Shown here: in pieces, positions 26,401 through 40,010 of the stretch
Layout of the letters: every line of letters begins with the position of its first letter
Position numbering within the stretch: the stretch's first letter is position 1
DNA from: Strix aluco
Taxonomy: Eukaryota; Chordata; Aves; Strigiformes; Strigidae
Reading direction: 5' to 3'
DNA length: 64,000 nt
Assembly: GCF_031877795.1 (NCBI RefSeq)
Contig: NC_133933.1
Location: forward strand, 71,738,503 to 71,802,502
Position numbers and translations under genes: made by a program
Notes under the pieces: generated by a model
Seen by the model: the letters and a program-made list of their open reading frames with translations, nothing else
Databases searched by the model: none
What the model was told of the DNA's origin: nothing

Positions 26401-27030
26401 CTTTTTGAAAATGTTTTAAAATACTTTTAAGTAATTAAACTCACATTAGCCCTTTGCTGTCAGAACAGCAAGAGTTGCTTCAGTCATATTTTATCCCTGA
26501 ATGCGCTACAATTTGCATGTAATATACAAGAGACCCTTGTACAGGTAGGCGTGTATGTATAAGAGAACTTCTCAGTAGCTTTTTTTTTTTTCCACCAAGC
26601 TGTTAAAATGTATTGACAAATTATATGGAAGATGAGGGGAATTAAAAGTGAACTTATTTCTTGCTTTCACCCTCTTCTTCCCAAATGTTTTCCTTTCCTT
26701 TGTACATTCAGCTCCTTCCATGGCACTGCTAGTTCAGAGATCGCTTGTCTATCTGTATTTTCAGATGCAATATTACAATTATAAAATGTATTTAAATTTT
26801 CAAAGTGGTACTTAACTGGTTCAGATGGGATTGAAAGTACCCAGAACACAGTGACCCCAGAAGTCTTTGTTTAGTTTGTTTTGTCTGAGAAATCACAGTA
26901 CTGCTTGATCAGATTGGTGGTGATGTAAACAGTGTCTCTTAAACCAGGTTGATGTCTTTTTGTTACTTGAGATCTACTTAAGATAATTAAAAATAAAAAA
27001 AAGGGGGGGAGGTAAGAAATATGCACAGGA
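23481..27030. other. Intron sequence, nothing specific seen
   Basis: The sequence returns abruptly to AT-rich composition. It has T-rich runs (for example about 24,425-24,437) and short open frames without recognisable domains. No transposon or RNA gene was recognised. Confidence 0.6.
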
Positions 27031-27080
27031 TCAGGGCCAGAGGTCCACCTAGCCTGGTATCCTGCCTCTGACGGTGGGCA
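27031..27080 (+). mobile_element. Old CR1-like LINE scrap
   Basis: The stretch reading AGGTCCACCTAGCCTGGTAT and then CCTGCCTCTGACGGTGGGC resembles a motif I associate with old CR1-type repeats shared by turtles, crocodiles and birds (ggtccatctagcccagtatcctgtctccgacagtggcc). Only about 50 bases are recognisable. This rests on remembered repeat sequence, not an alignment. Confidence 0.4.
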
Positions 27081-30000
27081 CTCAGGGGGGAGGGATTTTG
27101 GCAAGGTGAGTGACTTCCTCTGAGTACTGTCTATCCACAGAGACAATGTGTTGGTATTTAATGTTGTAAGTGAATTCTTGTAACTGTGATTATGCCTAAT
27201 ATCTTCAGCCTGTATTGCTTTTAGCGTTCGCCTCACTTTATGACAAGGTATCTGTATGTTGTGTGGAAAGAAGTATGGTCCTTTGTTTTTGAAATTGCTA
27301 GTTGTATTTTATATCTCCTAGCTCTTGTATTAAGAGATGATTAATAATTTATCCCAATTTACCTTCTTCATGCCATGCAGGATTTTTCCACCCTCTCTCA
27401 ACTATTCCTTTTCTAGTTGGAAAAGTCCAGTTGTAGCCACTTGCTATGAAAGTACCATTCCATATCTTTTTTTCATCCTTTATCAGCTTTCTCTTTCTTT
27501 TCCAGTTTTACATTGCTCAGAGTATCCAAGAGACAGCTGCCTGATGGATTTATATAGTGCTTAATAATGATTTCTGTTCTGTTCCCTATCCATAGGGTGA
27601 TCGTTTCTGGCATTTGCTTTGCTTTTTTGTACCATTTGTCCCACTCCAGGTTGTGAGCTGACACTTCTGTGGAACTATCTATTTAATTACTGAAGAGCTG
27701 AGATCTTGTGGTTAAATGGTGGTCTGTGGGGTGTCTGTGTCAGTGGACAGCAGGACACTTGGAAAGGGGAGAGTCTTTAACCAGCCCTTTGGGGTGGGGG
27801 AGGCAGGGGAAGAACTTTTAAGCAAGGCTCTGAAGGACCTGTGACCTTGTGTTGGATGTCTGGGAGAGTTAACCTGTTTAATGCTTACCACTGTGGTTTG
27901 TCTCTTCTTTCTGAAATGCTGTTAATACAGGTGAGTTAAAAAAGAGTTTATCCTCTTACATGCACAGATTCACAGTATCTGGATTAACAGGCAGAGATCT
28001 GCAGCACTGCTGTATAGTTGCTTCTTGCCCTGGAGCCTTTATGGTGTCTTTATATGACCTCTTTAGTTGGAAAACCTTTAGGCCGTCTTGACTCTCAGGA
28101 GTTGGATACATCACAAAGTGTGTCCGCTTTGCTTTACATTAGCATTTGTTTTGGTGAAATGCCTGCTCTTCCTTTTGCAACACGGATCCTGTTGGATGTG
28201 TAGTAGGAAACTTCCAAACCTATTACTTTAGTCCTGATAACTGAGTCAGTCAGGACACACCTTGTGTTTTCATGTGCTGATGGGATCTTATCTGTCATAG
28301 TTTATTATTGTCATGGAAAGATGCCTTTGTAGTGTTGCTCCCAGAAGTGTGCACTCAGATTTGGAGCTTCAGTTAGTCTGCCGATGCCATTAAGCTAATT
28401 TAAGTTACTGCTGCCACAGAGGGGGGCATTTCCGTCATTTGAATGGCTCTCAGGTGCTAGATCTGGCCACCATGTGGCCTGTGGGTGAGTTGGTTTAAGT
28501 TTATGTGAATCTTCTTTGAGGAATGATAGGGCTTGGGATTAGTTTCCTTTTGATTGGTGAGTTTAGCTGACTTGCAGGTGTGTGGCCACATAAATTTGAT
28601 GTATGGGAGGAGGGGTCTGATGGTGGGATGGCTCTGTTTGACAACAAGCTGTAATCGCAGCACAGCTCATGTAAGGTGAACTTGCGTTGTTTTGAGTCAT
28701 GTTGGCTCTATGCTCTGCTGTCCATGCAACCGCTTCATCCGCTCGAGGAAGTGCAAAGAGGAGGTGGGAGGGCATGGAAGAGGGGTGGGAAGAGAGGCCT
28801 GGTGCTCCCTCTGGAGCTGGAGGGGTTGGACTGGCTGAAGGTGATTGAGATTGTGTTCTGGCTGACTGCATGCGTACCCATGACACAGTGCTAGTGTCTC
28901 TTTCCCTGACATGCATCTTTGAGTAAACTGGGCTTAAGTATGTTCTTTCATTATAATAGATAGCTAAGGCATTTATTACAGAAATGCATAAGCAAGAAGT
29001 GGCCTATTAATGTTACTTCGTAGAGAGCAGGTGTGGTGGCAAGCAGTAGAGGGCTTGGAGGAGGTGACACCTAGATACCAGGCTAGAATTAGAGGATGTT
29101 GTGACACCTAGTTTTGGGGTGCAGCAGAAACCGGTTTAAAGCCCAGTTCTGTGTTTTTACCTTTTCAGCCACATGATCTGTCCTTCCCCATCCCGTGGGG
29201 TGTTTAAATAGGATTGCCCATGAGACATGTGGATGTGGGTGGAAGAAGAAAAATGGCTGTGGTTTCTAAAGGCCAGGGTGAGCCAGTTGGAGTGGTAAAT
29301 GACTTTGGTGAGAATTTTGTAGCATCTGGCTGAGCATAAGGTCCTGCTGTATCTAATTTTGTAGGTCAGAAAGGCCATTATCTCATGCTGCTTCCTGCTA
29401 AGTCTTGACTACAGGTGACTTTATACTATGTAGTTTAAAACTATGCAAACTACCAGTTTGAAGTCACTTATAGTGCATATTTACCATGTAGTTTAAAGTC
29501 ACTTACAGTCTACTCTTACCAGGAAGCTGTATAGTTGAAAGTCATGTTTGCTTTTTCTAGAAGTTTTATAAATATTAGAAGGTAACAGAAACATACTGAA
29601 ATCTTTTCCTGAACAAGAAGTTATTAGTATTTGTGTCAACTCAATGCTGTGTTTAAACAAAGAAACAAACAAGCAAAAAAGCCACACACTGCCCCAGCCC
29701 CCAGAACACAGAATATGACAAAAGAATAGCTGTTTGTTGTAGAGTTTTTTGTAAGTGCATGCACACTTACCCTCAGACTTGAAAAGCTGATGTTGGTGGC
29801 ATGTGAAACTGTTTTAAATCTGTTTTTTCCTTCTGAATGTTGAGCTGCTCAATAACCATTAAAATTGTGGAAATTAAAATTATCCATTAGAAAGAATATT
29901 TACATGTTCAAGGAGCTCCTTTTAGTTGACTTAATATCTGAAACATTTCTCTCTAAGCTGCATTTATCCTTTGGAAGGTAAAAGCTAAGTATTGATCAGT

Positions 30001-33000
30001 GAATTTGAAACAGCAGAAGTTTTTAGATTTGCTTTTTGTTACTGAAATTTAATTTTGATAACGGAGTTTTTATTAACAAATCTCTACGTGTATTTCAGTT
30101 AGGAACCATTGCTTTGTTTATCTAACCAAATCTATTTTGTGATTACTGTCATGGTCAAATCTTTGCCTTGACAACATTTGCACTGTTTTATTTTAAACAC
30201 TCTAAAAATATTCAGCAGGATCTAATATATCACTTAGTATGAAAACAATGAACTAATGACACAGTGCTGTGATTTGGTTTATTTGAAGGACTGCAGACAA
30301 AAAGTTCTGTGAAGCTGCTAATCAAGTTAATTTCTGCTGTTGATAGATAAAGTGGTTGTAGAATTGAAGAGATTCTCAGGTCTAATAGTTCAGAGGGGGG
30401 AAAAAAAAATCAGTATTTTCCATGGGCATGAATTAGCTTTAACATGTAAAAACTTGTTTTAAGCTAAAAGGTGTTGTGCATGGGCTTGTCAGGCATTTGT
30501 TCTTTTTAAGAAGATCGTATGTATATGGAATTGGCTCATCTTTATGGTAGTGCACCAAGTATATGCCTCAGTAAAAGATTTGAGAGACTTAATTTCTTGA
30601 GGATTGGTGCTGTGAAAAGAATCAATTCTTTGCTCAGTACTACGGGTAATACGAGGTTATTTTTGTTAGCCAGTGTATGAAGGATTGGACTCTTCAGTTT
30701 GCCAGAAAGTCATTTAGTTCTGCTACTGTTTACAGAAAACATGTGATTATATTTATTAATTGAGTAACAAAGGGAGCCGTTTCTTGACTACCATGTCATG
30801 AACATTCTACTGACTTATGAGACAATGTTGTATACTTTAAAACCAAGTTCTGCTGCAATTAAATTATGGTATTTTCATTCTAATTATTACACACTGGTTA
30901 CTCAATTTATTCTGAGGTGGAGTTGTATGCTTTCTTTTGTGTGTAAACACTTGCTCTGTAACAGTAAAAATGACTGATGAATATTAACCAGAAGTGAAAA
31001 ATGTTATGAAGAACAACCGTGGCTGTAGTTCACATGAATTCAAAACAGCTCAGAATGAAAATTTTGACTGAATAGCTGAATACTTGAACTACTGGGTGTT
31101 TTTTTGTTATTTCCAAATACAGGTCGTATTTGTTTGTGAATCCTATAGTGTGATTTAGGATACCTGTTACTTTTTAAATGATTTAAGGATTTAAGTAATA
31201 AAAAATGTATTGAAGCTCTGAAATTTTAGGCTGCTTTTGTCATCTTCGCTACCGTGAAAAACAAAAATTGTAAGACCTGGTGGAGACTTGCCCCATAGTT
31301 GTTAATTTGAACAATGCTCTGATTTGATATTTTATCCCTTAATTATATCTGTATCATCTCTGTGTGGTATTAGGCTGGAGTAAGATCAAAATGGGGAGTA
31401 TCAGTTGTCTTGGTTCTGCTAGTGTTATCCTGTTTGCCTGTTCTTTGTAAATGTGAAAGCACTTACCAGTCGTGAGAGCACTGAAGAAATGTGGCTGAGT
31501 TCATGGCTTAATACAGCAGAGATAAGTTCTCAGTGCTGACTGCTGTCGCTGTACTTAAAATGCTTTAAAGAGACAATTTGTTAAAACCTACTAATCTGAA
31601 ATACCAAAGACAGTTTTATATTTTGTGAAACTTCTGATTCCTTTGAAGAAATGCATTTTTATATTTGTAAAGACATGTCTTCAGGTATCTCTCAAATTAG
31701 TATGCTGAAATCTGAGTATTGTATATGTTTTAAGTATTAACTTTTCAGTGCTTTTCATCATATGTTTTACAGATGAGATAATGGTGTTGGTTTAAAAATA
31801 ATATTAAATAAATAAACCCAAACCAAACTCAGAACCACTGAACCATTTCATAATCCCTTAACCTGTCCCTGAAAAAAGAAGTGGGTTGTCATTTTTCCAC
31901 TACTCTTATCTCCTCTCCCTACTCCTTCTTTTTTTAAATCTCTTTAGCTCTCCTTGGTTTTTCTTGGAAGAGTTTTATGGCAATGTTACAGGATTTCATG
32001 CCATGATTGAAGGGAGGCAAGGTATGTGAGATTCCTTACTCAAAAATGGTTAATGAGTATAAATACTAGACTTTTCAGGAAATTTACATGCTCCTTCACT
32101 TAACTACTTAGCTGTATCTGTCTTTGTTCATGTGACAGTGTTGTTTGGTGCATTCAATATGTTCAGTTTTTCAGGCTAGAAAATTTCTAGTGAAAGAGGC
32201 TTTTTTTTCTTTTCCACAACGGAAATGTAATAAAACGGTCTTTTCTTTATTCAGAAATTCAGAAAAGCCAAACATACAGTCTTTTTGGAGTTGGTTTTTA
32301 CTAGTAATCCATCCTGACCCAACCTGTGAAAATACTAGAAATTGAAACTAATTCCACAGGCTTGCCAGCTCTTCAGCATCTGAATACTTTCTCTGTGTGG
32401 TCTTGTTTAGTGCAAAAGGTCTATTTATATTAAGTTTATTGCATTTGCAAATCTCTGTGGGGTTGGCTTTCCTCTTCCTTGCTACCTTTTCTTTCAGATA
32501 GTATGACAAACTATTAACAACCCCCACCCCCAAGAAAACCCTTCATCTCCTTGCTACATACACACATAAAGCTATAATGTACGTACATATGTAAGTGTAA
32601 AATAAGGACAGAGTATTTCCAGGTGAGAGCAAAACCTTTAGCATGTCATGATTTGAATTTCTGAATCAATTGAAACAAAGCTTGGTAATGGAAGGGAATA
32701 TAATTTCCCTGGTAAATTCAACTAAATAATGGGTGTAATGTCATAGAATGTAAAGATGATTTTTTTTCTGGCTGTAGTGGCTGAAACTTGGCAGTGAGAA
32801 GTTGTCAGTCAAATTACTTTTTTTTTCTTTCTTAACCATTAACTTTTAATATTTTTAAAACAATTCTATTAGTAGTTACTGAGTTTGGATGCTGCTAATA
32901 GCCAAGCTATGTAGCTTTTTTCTTTGATAAAGTTGGTCTGATGCTTTGATTCATCTTGCATAAGTGGGAAGGTGTTGCATTCTTAGGTGGTGTGTTATTC

Positions 33001-36000
33001 TCAGAACTTTTTTTTCCCCTTTCCTTTCCTTTTGAAATCCCTGTATACTGACTTGGTTAAATACTACAGAGTAGGTTAACAGCTTCTGAGTCACGTTGAA
33101 GGCACGAAGTGTTTCCAGGTCTGCAGCCCTTTCCAGGGATGAGTGAGTTCCTCGCTGGTTTGTGTATCCTGTGTCTGCACAGCAGCAGTTAACTACCAGG
33201 CTCAATTTATAGGTTGTTTTAAACATGTTGAAGTAGATATACTAAACAGCTTTTTTGGGGGTGGTGGTTGTTCCCTTTGGCTCACTTATCTGTATTTCTT
33301 TAAGTTTATACTCCAAATGTGCAATTCTTCTGGTGATTTATTGGTGTTTCTGTCAACTGTTGAACAAGGAGTTGCATTAAGTGACCAGCATTTGGGAAGG
33401 GCAAGATTATGCTCTCGTTTAGAGAGACTGCACAGATGTTCTTTATGAGCATTCAGAAGAGGGGAGACTGTACATTACTTTCAATTTGACAGAAACCATG
33501 TATTTGAAAATCTTTGGTCGAAGCTTTATGGCCTGTGTGATGAGGCTGTGAACCTGAAAGAGTAGCATTTGCAGACCCTAAGAATACTGAAATAATCTGT
33601 TGGATGTCTTTGCATAGTGATAGTATCCAGATGCTAACTATAAACATCTTCCTCTGTTTGCTTAAGCATGGAAATGGGAATGAAAACAAGTATTAGATAG
33701 TTTGTGTTTTAGGGAAAGAACTTTGGCCATCCATCTCTTAAAACACCTATTCTTCACTTGTCACCGGAAAGCAACCTTAAGTAATTTATAGGTCCATCTT
33801 ATTCTATGATGTTGAAGTTAAGAGATTTAGAAAAAAAATCTGTTTAATGGATGTGAATGCATGATTAAAAAAACCCCAAACAAAACAATCCCTGCACTTG
33901 GATGTGAAGCATTTGCATGGTGAGCCTAAAGCTAAAAAAAAGTTAGGTAACCGGGAACTGAAGCAAATGCCAAAGAAAATGCTCAAATTCAGTAAGCTTA
34001 TATGTTAGACAGTCCCTAGAAGACACAGGAACAAGAGAATTAAGTTAGTAAATGTTTATTTATCTCCTAAATAACATAACAATTTGATTCACTTTGGAGG
34101 TGCACTGCAGTACTGACGTTGATTACCTCATAGATACTTAAGTTCTTACTGAATACTGTTCCCTGGGCACTGCATGCATCGTCCTTGGAACAAAACCGTA
34201 GTGGAAAGTAGTTTTGGAGAATTTCTTGCCATGAATACTACTTTGAAAATAGGAAAAACATAATATAATCTTACTTTGATTTATGAAATATAGGGGAGTC
34301 ATAAAGGTATTGCTTGTTATGGCATCAAAATCCATATAATTACCCTTCTCTCAAAGGAAAAGCAACTGCTTTTGTATGTGGAGGAAAAATACTGGGTCCT
34401 GGGATCATAATTTTATAACTAAAAATTGTATTAAAAAAAACCCTTTTAAGTCATAACAATCCCAAATCCTCTTCCATGTTCTTCCACATTACATCAGTTA
34501 TTGCCTTGTGGTTAAGGATTGAGTCCTGAGACAGTGGCAGCCTTGCAGTCATGCAAACAAAACAAAGGGTTTGAAGAAGAAAGTGTAATATTAAAAAGTG
34601 GCAAAAGGGTCTGTAAATCTATTGTGAAAATCTTGAAGTTGATGAGTTTCTTTAGTGTGCCATCAGTGAGGAGGATGATTTTAATCTCTTTAAAATGGAA
34701 AAGGTGGACTGAGTAAGTTAAGCCTATGCTTGCTGCTGCTCTTTAGCTTTTGGTACTTTAGGAACAACTCATGTTTTATCATCATCTTGTTACTCTGACA
34801 GTTGTAGGTGTGTGGGCAGGAATAAGCAAAATTCCAACCCCTCCACTCATGCTGTGTGTTGACTGTTATTGCCAGATTAAACAGGACAGAAAAACAAACG
34901 AGCGTACTTGCCTGTGGGATGAATACCTTCTTGCTTAAGACACTTTCTAGGCTCCCAGCCGCAAGTCAGGGGTTTTTGGTAACTTCCCTGATAATTCCCT
35001 AGTTTCTTCCTTGCTTCTGCTTAGCCTTTGCTTTATTGGTGTGGGTTTTTTTAAACTCCCAGGTCACAGCATCTTTATCCTCCAGTTTACTATATTAAAA
35101 AGGCCTCGTCCAGGAGGAATCCAGGTAAAACTGGTATCTGTTTACTTCCTAATCCTTTTCTGAGAAATTCTGCATCTGAGATGACTGTGTCTTGTTTGTG
35201 ACAGTATCCTTCCTGCCCTTCTTTTACATTCTCTCTCACCTGCTTGTTTACTGTATCCCAACTATAGTAATCAAGCATCTGATTAAATTTACATTTCTTT
35301 GTGTAAGAATTAAGAAAGAGAAGGCAGTACATGGTCTCAGTGTTTAAGCAAAATGGGGCCTTCTTATGTAAAAGACTACTTTGGCTATGTTTAGGACAAG
35401 AGAAGTTGCTATTAATAACTTTTGAGGTTCAGAACCCAATTAAAAAGGAGTGGGAAGGAAAATCAAACCTCAGAATTTCTCTCATCTTGAGGGATGGGGG
35501 AAAAGTAGAGAAAGTGTAGCAACATTAAAAACACTAGAGTTGCATATATTGGAAATTTCTGTCTAAATAAGTTATAATTAAGAGGATTTGCCTTTAGCAG
35601 CGTATAAGATAAACTACCAATGATTGTATCGTCTATGTAAATGTTCAGTAATTGATGTGTAGCTCATAAATGGACCCAGTGGCTGTTTGAGGAATGTGTT
35701 TATATGTGGTAAAATATATAAATACTCTAGGTTCCCTGGAGTGTTATTGGTTTCTTTCATATATGATTGATCAGTTTACCTAAGACAGAGTAGTTTGTTC
35801 TCAGACATGGCTTACAGATTCTGGCATCATGAAATGTAATAGCAGGAGATGAAGTGCATAGGAAAAGAAGATATTCTGGGGGGCTGTAATCAGTGTTTGA
35901 GAACTGGCTAATAACAGATTGCAGAAGATAGTAGCCTAGCAGACAGACAGCCATAAGGACCATGTATGAAAATGCAAATGCATGGTAAAATTAAGTTAAG

Positions 36001-37747
36001 TTAAAGCTTGGATAAATGATCTAAAAAGTGTTATTCACTTTGCTTTGCAAAAAGTTTTGAATGGAAGACTTGGAAAAGCCACTCACCTGGATAAGTAGGA
36101 AAGCTTCTTTTTTTTAATTTAAGCTTTTAACTTGAATGTCTGCAAATAGAAGCATTTTCAAAAAAATTTTCCAAAGGCAAAATAAGGTTATGTTTGGGTA
36201 GGGTTGTCTGCATGCTTAGCTGCGCTGCCTTTTTGCTCTTGAACTTTTATGAGCTGCTACAGCGAGAAGTTAGGAGGATCTTGGCAGTTTTATCTGTGAC
36301 ACTAGTAACTGCCAGGGCAATTTTGGTTTGCTACGTCTTAGGAAGACTGTGGCTGTACCTACATTGGCAAGCAATTTGGTGCAATAGATGCTGGCCACTA
36401 AATGGAAGCATTACAGAAAGTGAGGATCTCGGAACTATTGCATGTGGTGTAGCCAGGCAGGGTTGCCTCAGATTAGTTTTTTCCTGTGGACCGAATGGGA
36501 AAGGGAAAACAAGTGTTGCGTTCCTAGAGATTTTGTGGCGTATAGTCTACTAAGTCTGAACTGAGCTTCCATGTGAAGTGTTGCTGCGCTTCAGACGTGG
36601 AGCTTCTGGTTTGCTCTTCTCTGAATGTGGTGGTGTCTCATGTGTGTGAGAGCTGTGCTGAGAAACAAGCTAATGCTTGGTAAATAGAGGCAATCAGGGC
36701 ATTCACTTTTTCCTGCTGTTTTGAACCAAATTCCTAACGCAGGTACAGCTTATTTAAAAAAAATTAGGTAGGACATTAGAAAGGCTTCCTGCAAGAGAGT
36801 ATATAAAAAAATCAATGGTATAAAAAATTGAAGAGATGCATGCTCTGAAAGAGTAGTGATATTTTTGAAATAATGCCTCTTGCCCTTTTTACAAATGTGC
36901 ATCTCTGTGTTTTGGATTTAACTATTTGGCTAGTAGGTTTTTCAAGTGGTGGGCAAATGGGTGATGAGGATGATTATTATGTCTTAATTTGGTGATGAGA
37001 AAGTGATTATGTTTTCAAGGCTGAGAAGCAAACTTTGCAGGGAAAATTGAAAGCTTGTTTAGATAGTGAAATTAAATACCGTATTTGTACAGTGTTCTAT
37101 ATTCAGTGGGAAGAGCAAAGATATGGTCTCAAAATGTTTGAGGTCAGATATCATGCAGGCTACAGATCTCTGGTTCTGTTTTCCTCCTTTGGGATTCTGT
37201 TGGCCCTTATGAGACTAATTTGAGAGACCTGAAGTACTTTAGCCTCGTGATGTTCCTGTGAGGTCTGTTTGTACTACACTCCCCATTTTGAGGGAAGAGG
37301 ACTGCATGCCCACAGACTTGACTGTCAATTGGAAAGTCTACAAGAAGGCATTATACTTTAATTTCTTATGTTCTAACTTATGTCTTAGTTCATTACCTAG
37401 CTGTGGGGTTATCCCATCCTGAGTCAGGCAAGTGAGATTTTATATGAAGCAAGGCTGCACAAAATTAAGCCCAGCTGAGAAAACTAGTCCTTCATAAGTC
37501 AAGCATTATCAGTATGTTTGTGAGTAGTATTGATGTCAATAATGCCTATTAACAGTAACACCAATAACACCTCCACCTGGACATAGCACCAATAATACCT
37601 ACGATGATTTTGAGAGAAACGGTGAAAGGGACCAGACCAGTAGTTTTCCTGTGAAAATCTCTGAAAGAGGCAGAGGAGGGAGAGAGGAGACCTGTTGAGA
37701 AGAGCGAAGTAGAATATATTAAACTTGAAAGAGGAATATAAATCACA
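27081..37747. other. Intron sequence, mostly featureless
   Basis: AT-rich intron with short homopolymers and scattered open frames. The longest is 119 codons at 36194-36553 on the plus strand; it has no domain I recognise and no clear splice frame. Apart from the small duplication at 29.5 kb, nothing stands out. Confidence 0.6.
29456..29520 (+). repeat. Imperfect 35-bp tandem duplication
   Basis: GTTTGAAGTCACTTATAGTG (from 29456) and GTTTAAAGTCACTTACAGTC (from 29491) are the starts of two 30-base copies, both ending in TTACC and spaced 35 bases apart. A third, weaker GTAGTTTAAAA word precedes them near 29,430. It looks like a small slippage or segmental duplication. Confidence 0.6.
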
Positions 37748-37978
37748 GGAAATTAGAATTAAAATAAGAATTGACCAGAAGAGGGGGAGCTGTGTGCTAA
37801 GGCCAGCTGAGATGTCTGCCCCCATAGAGATTAATATCTCACTACGTGTGAAGACTCTGATCTGGAAATGAGATTAAAACAAGAATTGACCAGAACCAGG
37901 AGATGAACCATTGCACCTTCACAGAGGTGTCCACCCCCATGGAGATTAATATCACACAGAATAACGAAAATCTGATTT
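37748..37978 (+). repeat. Diverged 115/116-bp tandem duplication
   Basis: There are two adjoining copies, at 37748-37863 and 37864-37978. The anchor AGAATTGACCAGAA occurs at 37767 and 37882. A second anchor, CCCCCAT followed one base later by GAGATTAATATC, occurs at 37819 and 37934. Both are exactly 115 bases apart. The copies begin GGAAAT[T/G]AGA and end in ctgat[c/t]t. Divergence between the anchors is substantial, so the duplication is old. I do not recognise the unit; it could belong to a larger repeat family. Confidence 0.75.
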
Positions 37979-39254
37979 GGAAAGAAGATAAACATGCATT
38001 CTCCATACCAAGGGGATGATCTTATACCACTTGCATAGTAAATAGCCTTGACTCTCTTTCAGAGACTAATGCTCTGTTGTCAGATAGATTCTTCCAAGGC
38101 CATTTGAACATTTTACTTTAGCAGACTTGGCAACAAAACTACTATTGAACGCTTTATTAATGTTGCAAAGCAAATCATGGCAGGTTCACTCTTCTCATAT
38201 TTAATCCTCTTTCTTACACAGTGTAAGTAATAAGCAGATCAGGTTTCTGCTTAAGCAATGTAGGATCGATGTCATTATTGACATATCAAACAGTTCTTTC
38301 TACCTCTGTCATTTCAACAGCTCCTGAAAGCATAGTTTCAGAAGTTAGATCTCCCTTGGGGAGGAGGGAAGTGCAAACTTTCCATAGTCTATGTTTATCT
38401 GTTAGAAAACTGTGTAATATATTTTTGTATTTAACACTTCAATGTTAAAGCACAACCTTTTTTTAGGAAAAAGGTAGGTGTGTGCTTATGCTTAGTTTTC
38501 CTTAAACTTTATTCTAATTTGTTAGGATGAATGTGTTCCTTTGACACTTTTCCTTAAATGCCTGCAGAAATTGACTTTGAGCCAGCTCTTACTCAAAATA
38601 TTAGTATTATGGTTCATATTATGGATGAATCAGGTTAGAAATACAGATCAGTTGAAAGACACTTTTTTTTTTAAACTCCAAAGATTAGTTGCCTCTTTTT
38701 CCTCAAGTTCTCCTATGCATATTTTCACTGAAGAAGTCAGGGAGGTATTAGTATATCAAACTAGTGATCTCAAAGTAAAATTCCAGATGAGATATATTCA
38801 GTTGCTTGCTGGGGAAATCTGAAGGTGGGGAAAATTTTTCAAATCCCCTCCTACCCCCCCAGTTTTTACCTGCAAAACTTTCAGGTGTACAGCTTTGCTT
38901 TTGCTGCAAGTCATGTGGGTGTCAACTCTCAAAGGTGTGCATTTTAGTAGGCACTCAGAAGAAGAGCATAACTGTAATTCATGTTATAGTAGCAGTACTG
39001 ACTCTACCACTTGTTGTTGTCTTTTCATTTTCAATGCCAATTTTTTAATGGAGGATGACCAGTGCTCCTCACTGTTTCTGGTAGGGACTGTCTGATGTTG
39101 AAATAGCACGATTTACAAAGTGAGTTGTGGAGTCTCTATTCTACAGTAGTCATGACACATGGTATGTTACTGCAAGCCAGAATGATTTATGGTTGATCAT
39201 TTAATTTTGAATGGAGTCATGAAGGGCATCTAGACCAAGAACATCAGTGCATGG
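37979..39254. other. Intron sequence, nothing specific seen
   Basis: AT-rich intron between the 115-bp duplication and the CR1 copy. It has short open frames only, and no repeat family or RNA gene was recognised. Confidence 0.6.
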
Positions 39255-40010
39255 GCCAGACTCAGCAGGAGGAATACCTGTACCTGGGTGCAGACTGGAT
39301 AGTGGCTGGGTGACAGCTCTGCCAAAAAGGGATCTGGAATTGTTACCTGGCTGAGTATTAGGCAGGTTTTTGGGTTTTTTTGTGAACAAAGCAAATGGCA
39401 TACTGGGCTGCACTGGGAGGAGTATAGCCAGCAGATTAGGGGAAGCTGTTGTCCCCCTTTGTTCAGTGCTGGTGAGGTATGTCTGGAGTATTTTGTTGGG
39501 TATTGGGGCTCATGCCCTGTTTCCAGATCTAGAAGGATGTGGGGAAACTGAAGTGTGTTGAGAAGCTGATGAGGCGTAGAAACTGAGATGGTTAGGGCCC
39601 GGATGGTGTGACCTACAAGGGGTGCCTGAAGGCAGCTGAACTTGTTTGGTCTCAAGATGAAGAGTAAGGGGATAATCTTAACAGGAGCTTGCAAGAACTT
39701 GAAGGGCAGTTATGAAGATGACAGAGCCAATCTCTTTTGATAGCAGCAAAGAACACAGCAAGGGGTAGTGGCCACAAATTGCAGCTTGGGAGGCTCAGAC
39801 TGAGTGGTATGAAACATTGCTCATGTGGAGGAGGGTGGTGGAGCAGAACAGACTGCCCCAGGGAATCCCTGTCCATGGAGGCTTCCAGGTCTTGCTTAGA
39901 CAGAACCATGGCTGACGTTACAGTGTTGGTGATAGTTCTGCTTTGAAGGGGATATTTGACCTAGATGGCCTCCAGAGGTGCCTTACAAGCAACACTGCTG
40001 TGACTCTAGT
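39255..40010 (+). mobile_element. CR1 LINE, 5'-truncated, degenerate, sense orientation
   Basis: The segment covers the end of the CR1 second open reading frame and its 3' untranslated end. Around 39,385-39,460 the frame still reads KANGILGC, then RSIASR and a PL-x-S-x-LVR-like stretch, which are typical of the reverse transcriptase C-terminal region of CR1. Further on are the family's GHKL-like, NRLP-region and final motifs, broken by frameshifts. The 3' end reads GACCTAGATGGCCTCCAGAG and then ctgctgtgactcta, a decayed form of the CR1 tail (ACTAGATGACCTCCAGAGG then ATTCTGTGATTCTA). It cannot code for an active element. CR1 is the dominant LINE in birds and common in other sauropsids, and it is a main reason for the host assignment. 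The 5' boundary is approximate. Confidence 0.85.

Noticed and set aside
28405..28435. Possible CTCF site in CCACAGAGGGGGGCA
   Set aside because: The spacing does not fit the core consensus when aligned on AGRKGGC.
36340..36380. GGCTGTACCTACATTGG considered as a start of the second (MAM) exon
   Set aside because: It has no acceptor immediately before it, and the residues after the cysteine do not follow the family pattern.
39230..39694. 154-codon minus-strand open frame
   Set aside because: It is the antisense of the CR1 LINE copy, whose sense strand shows the reverse transcriptase peptide.
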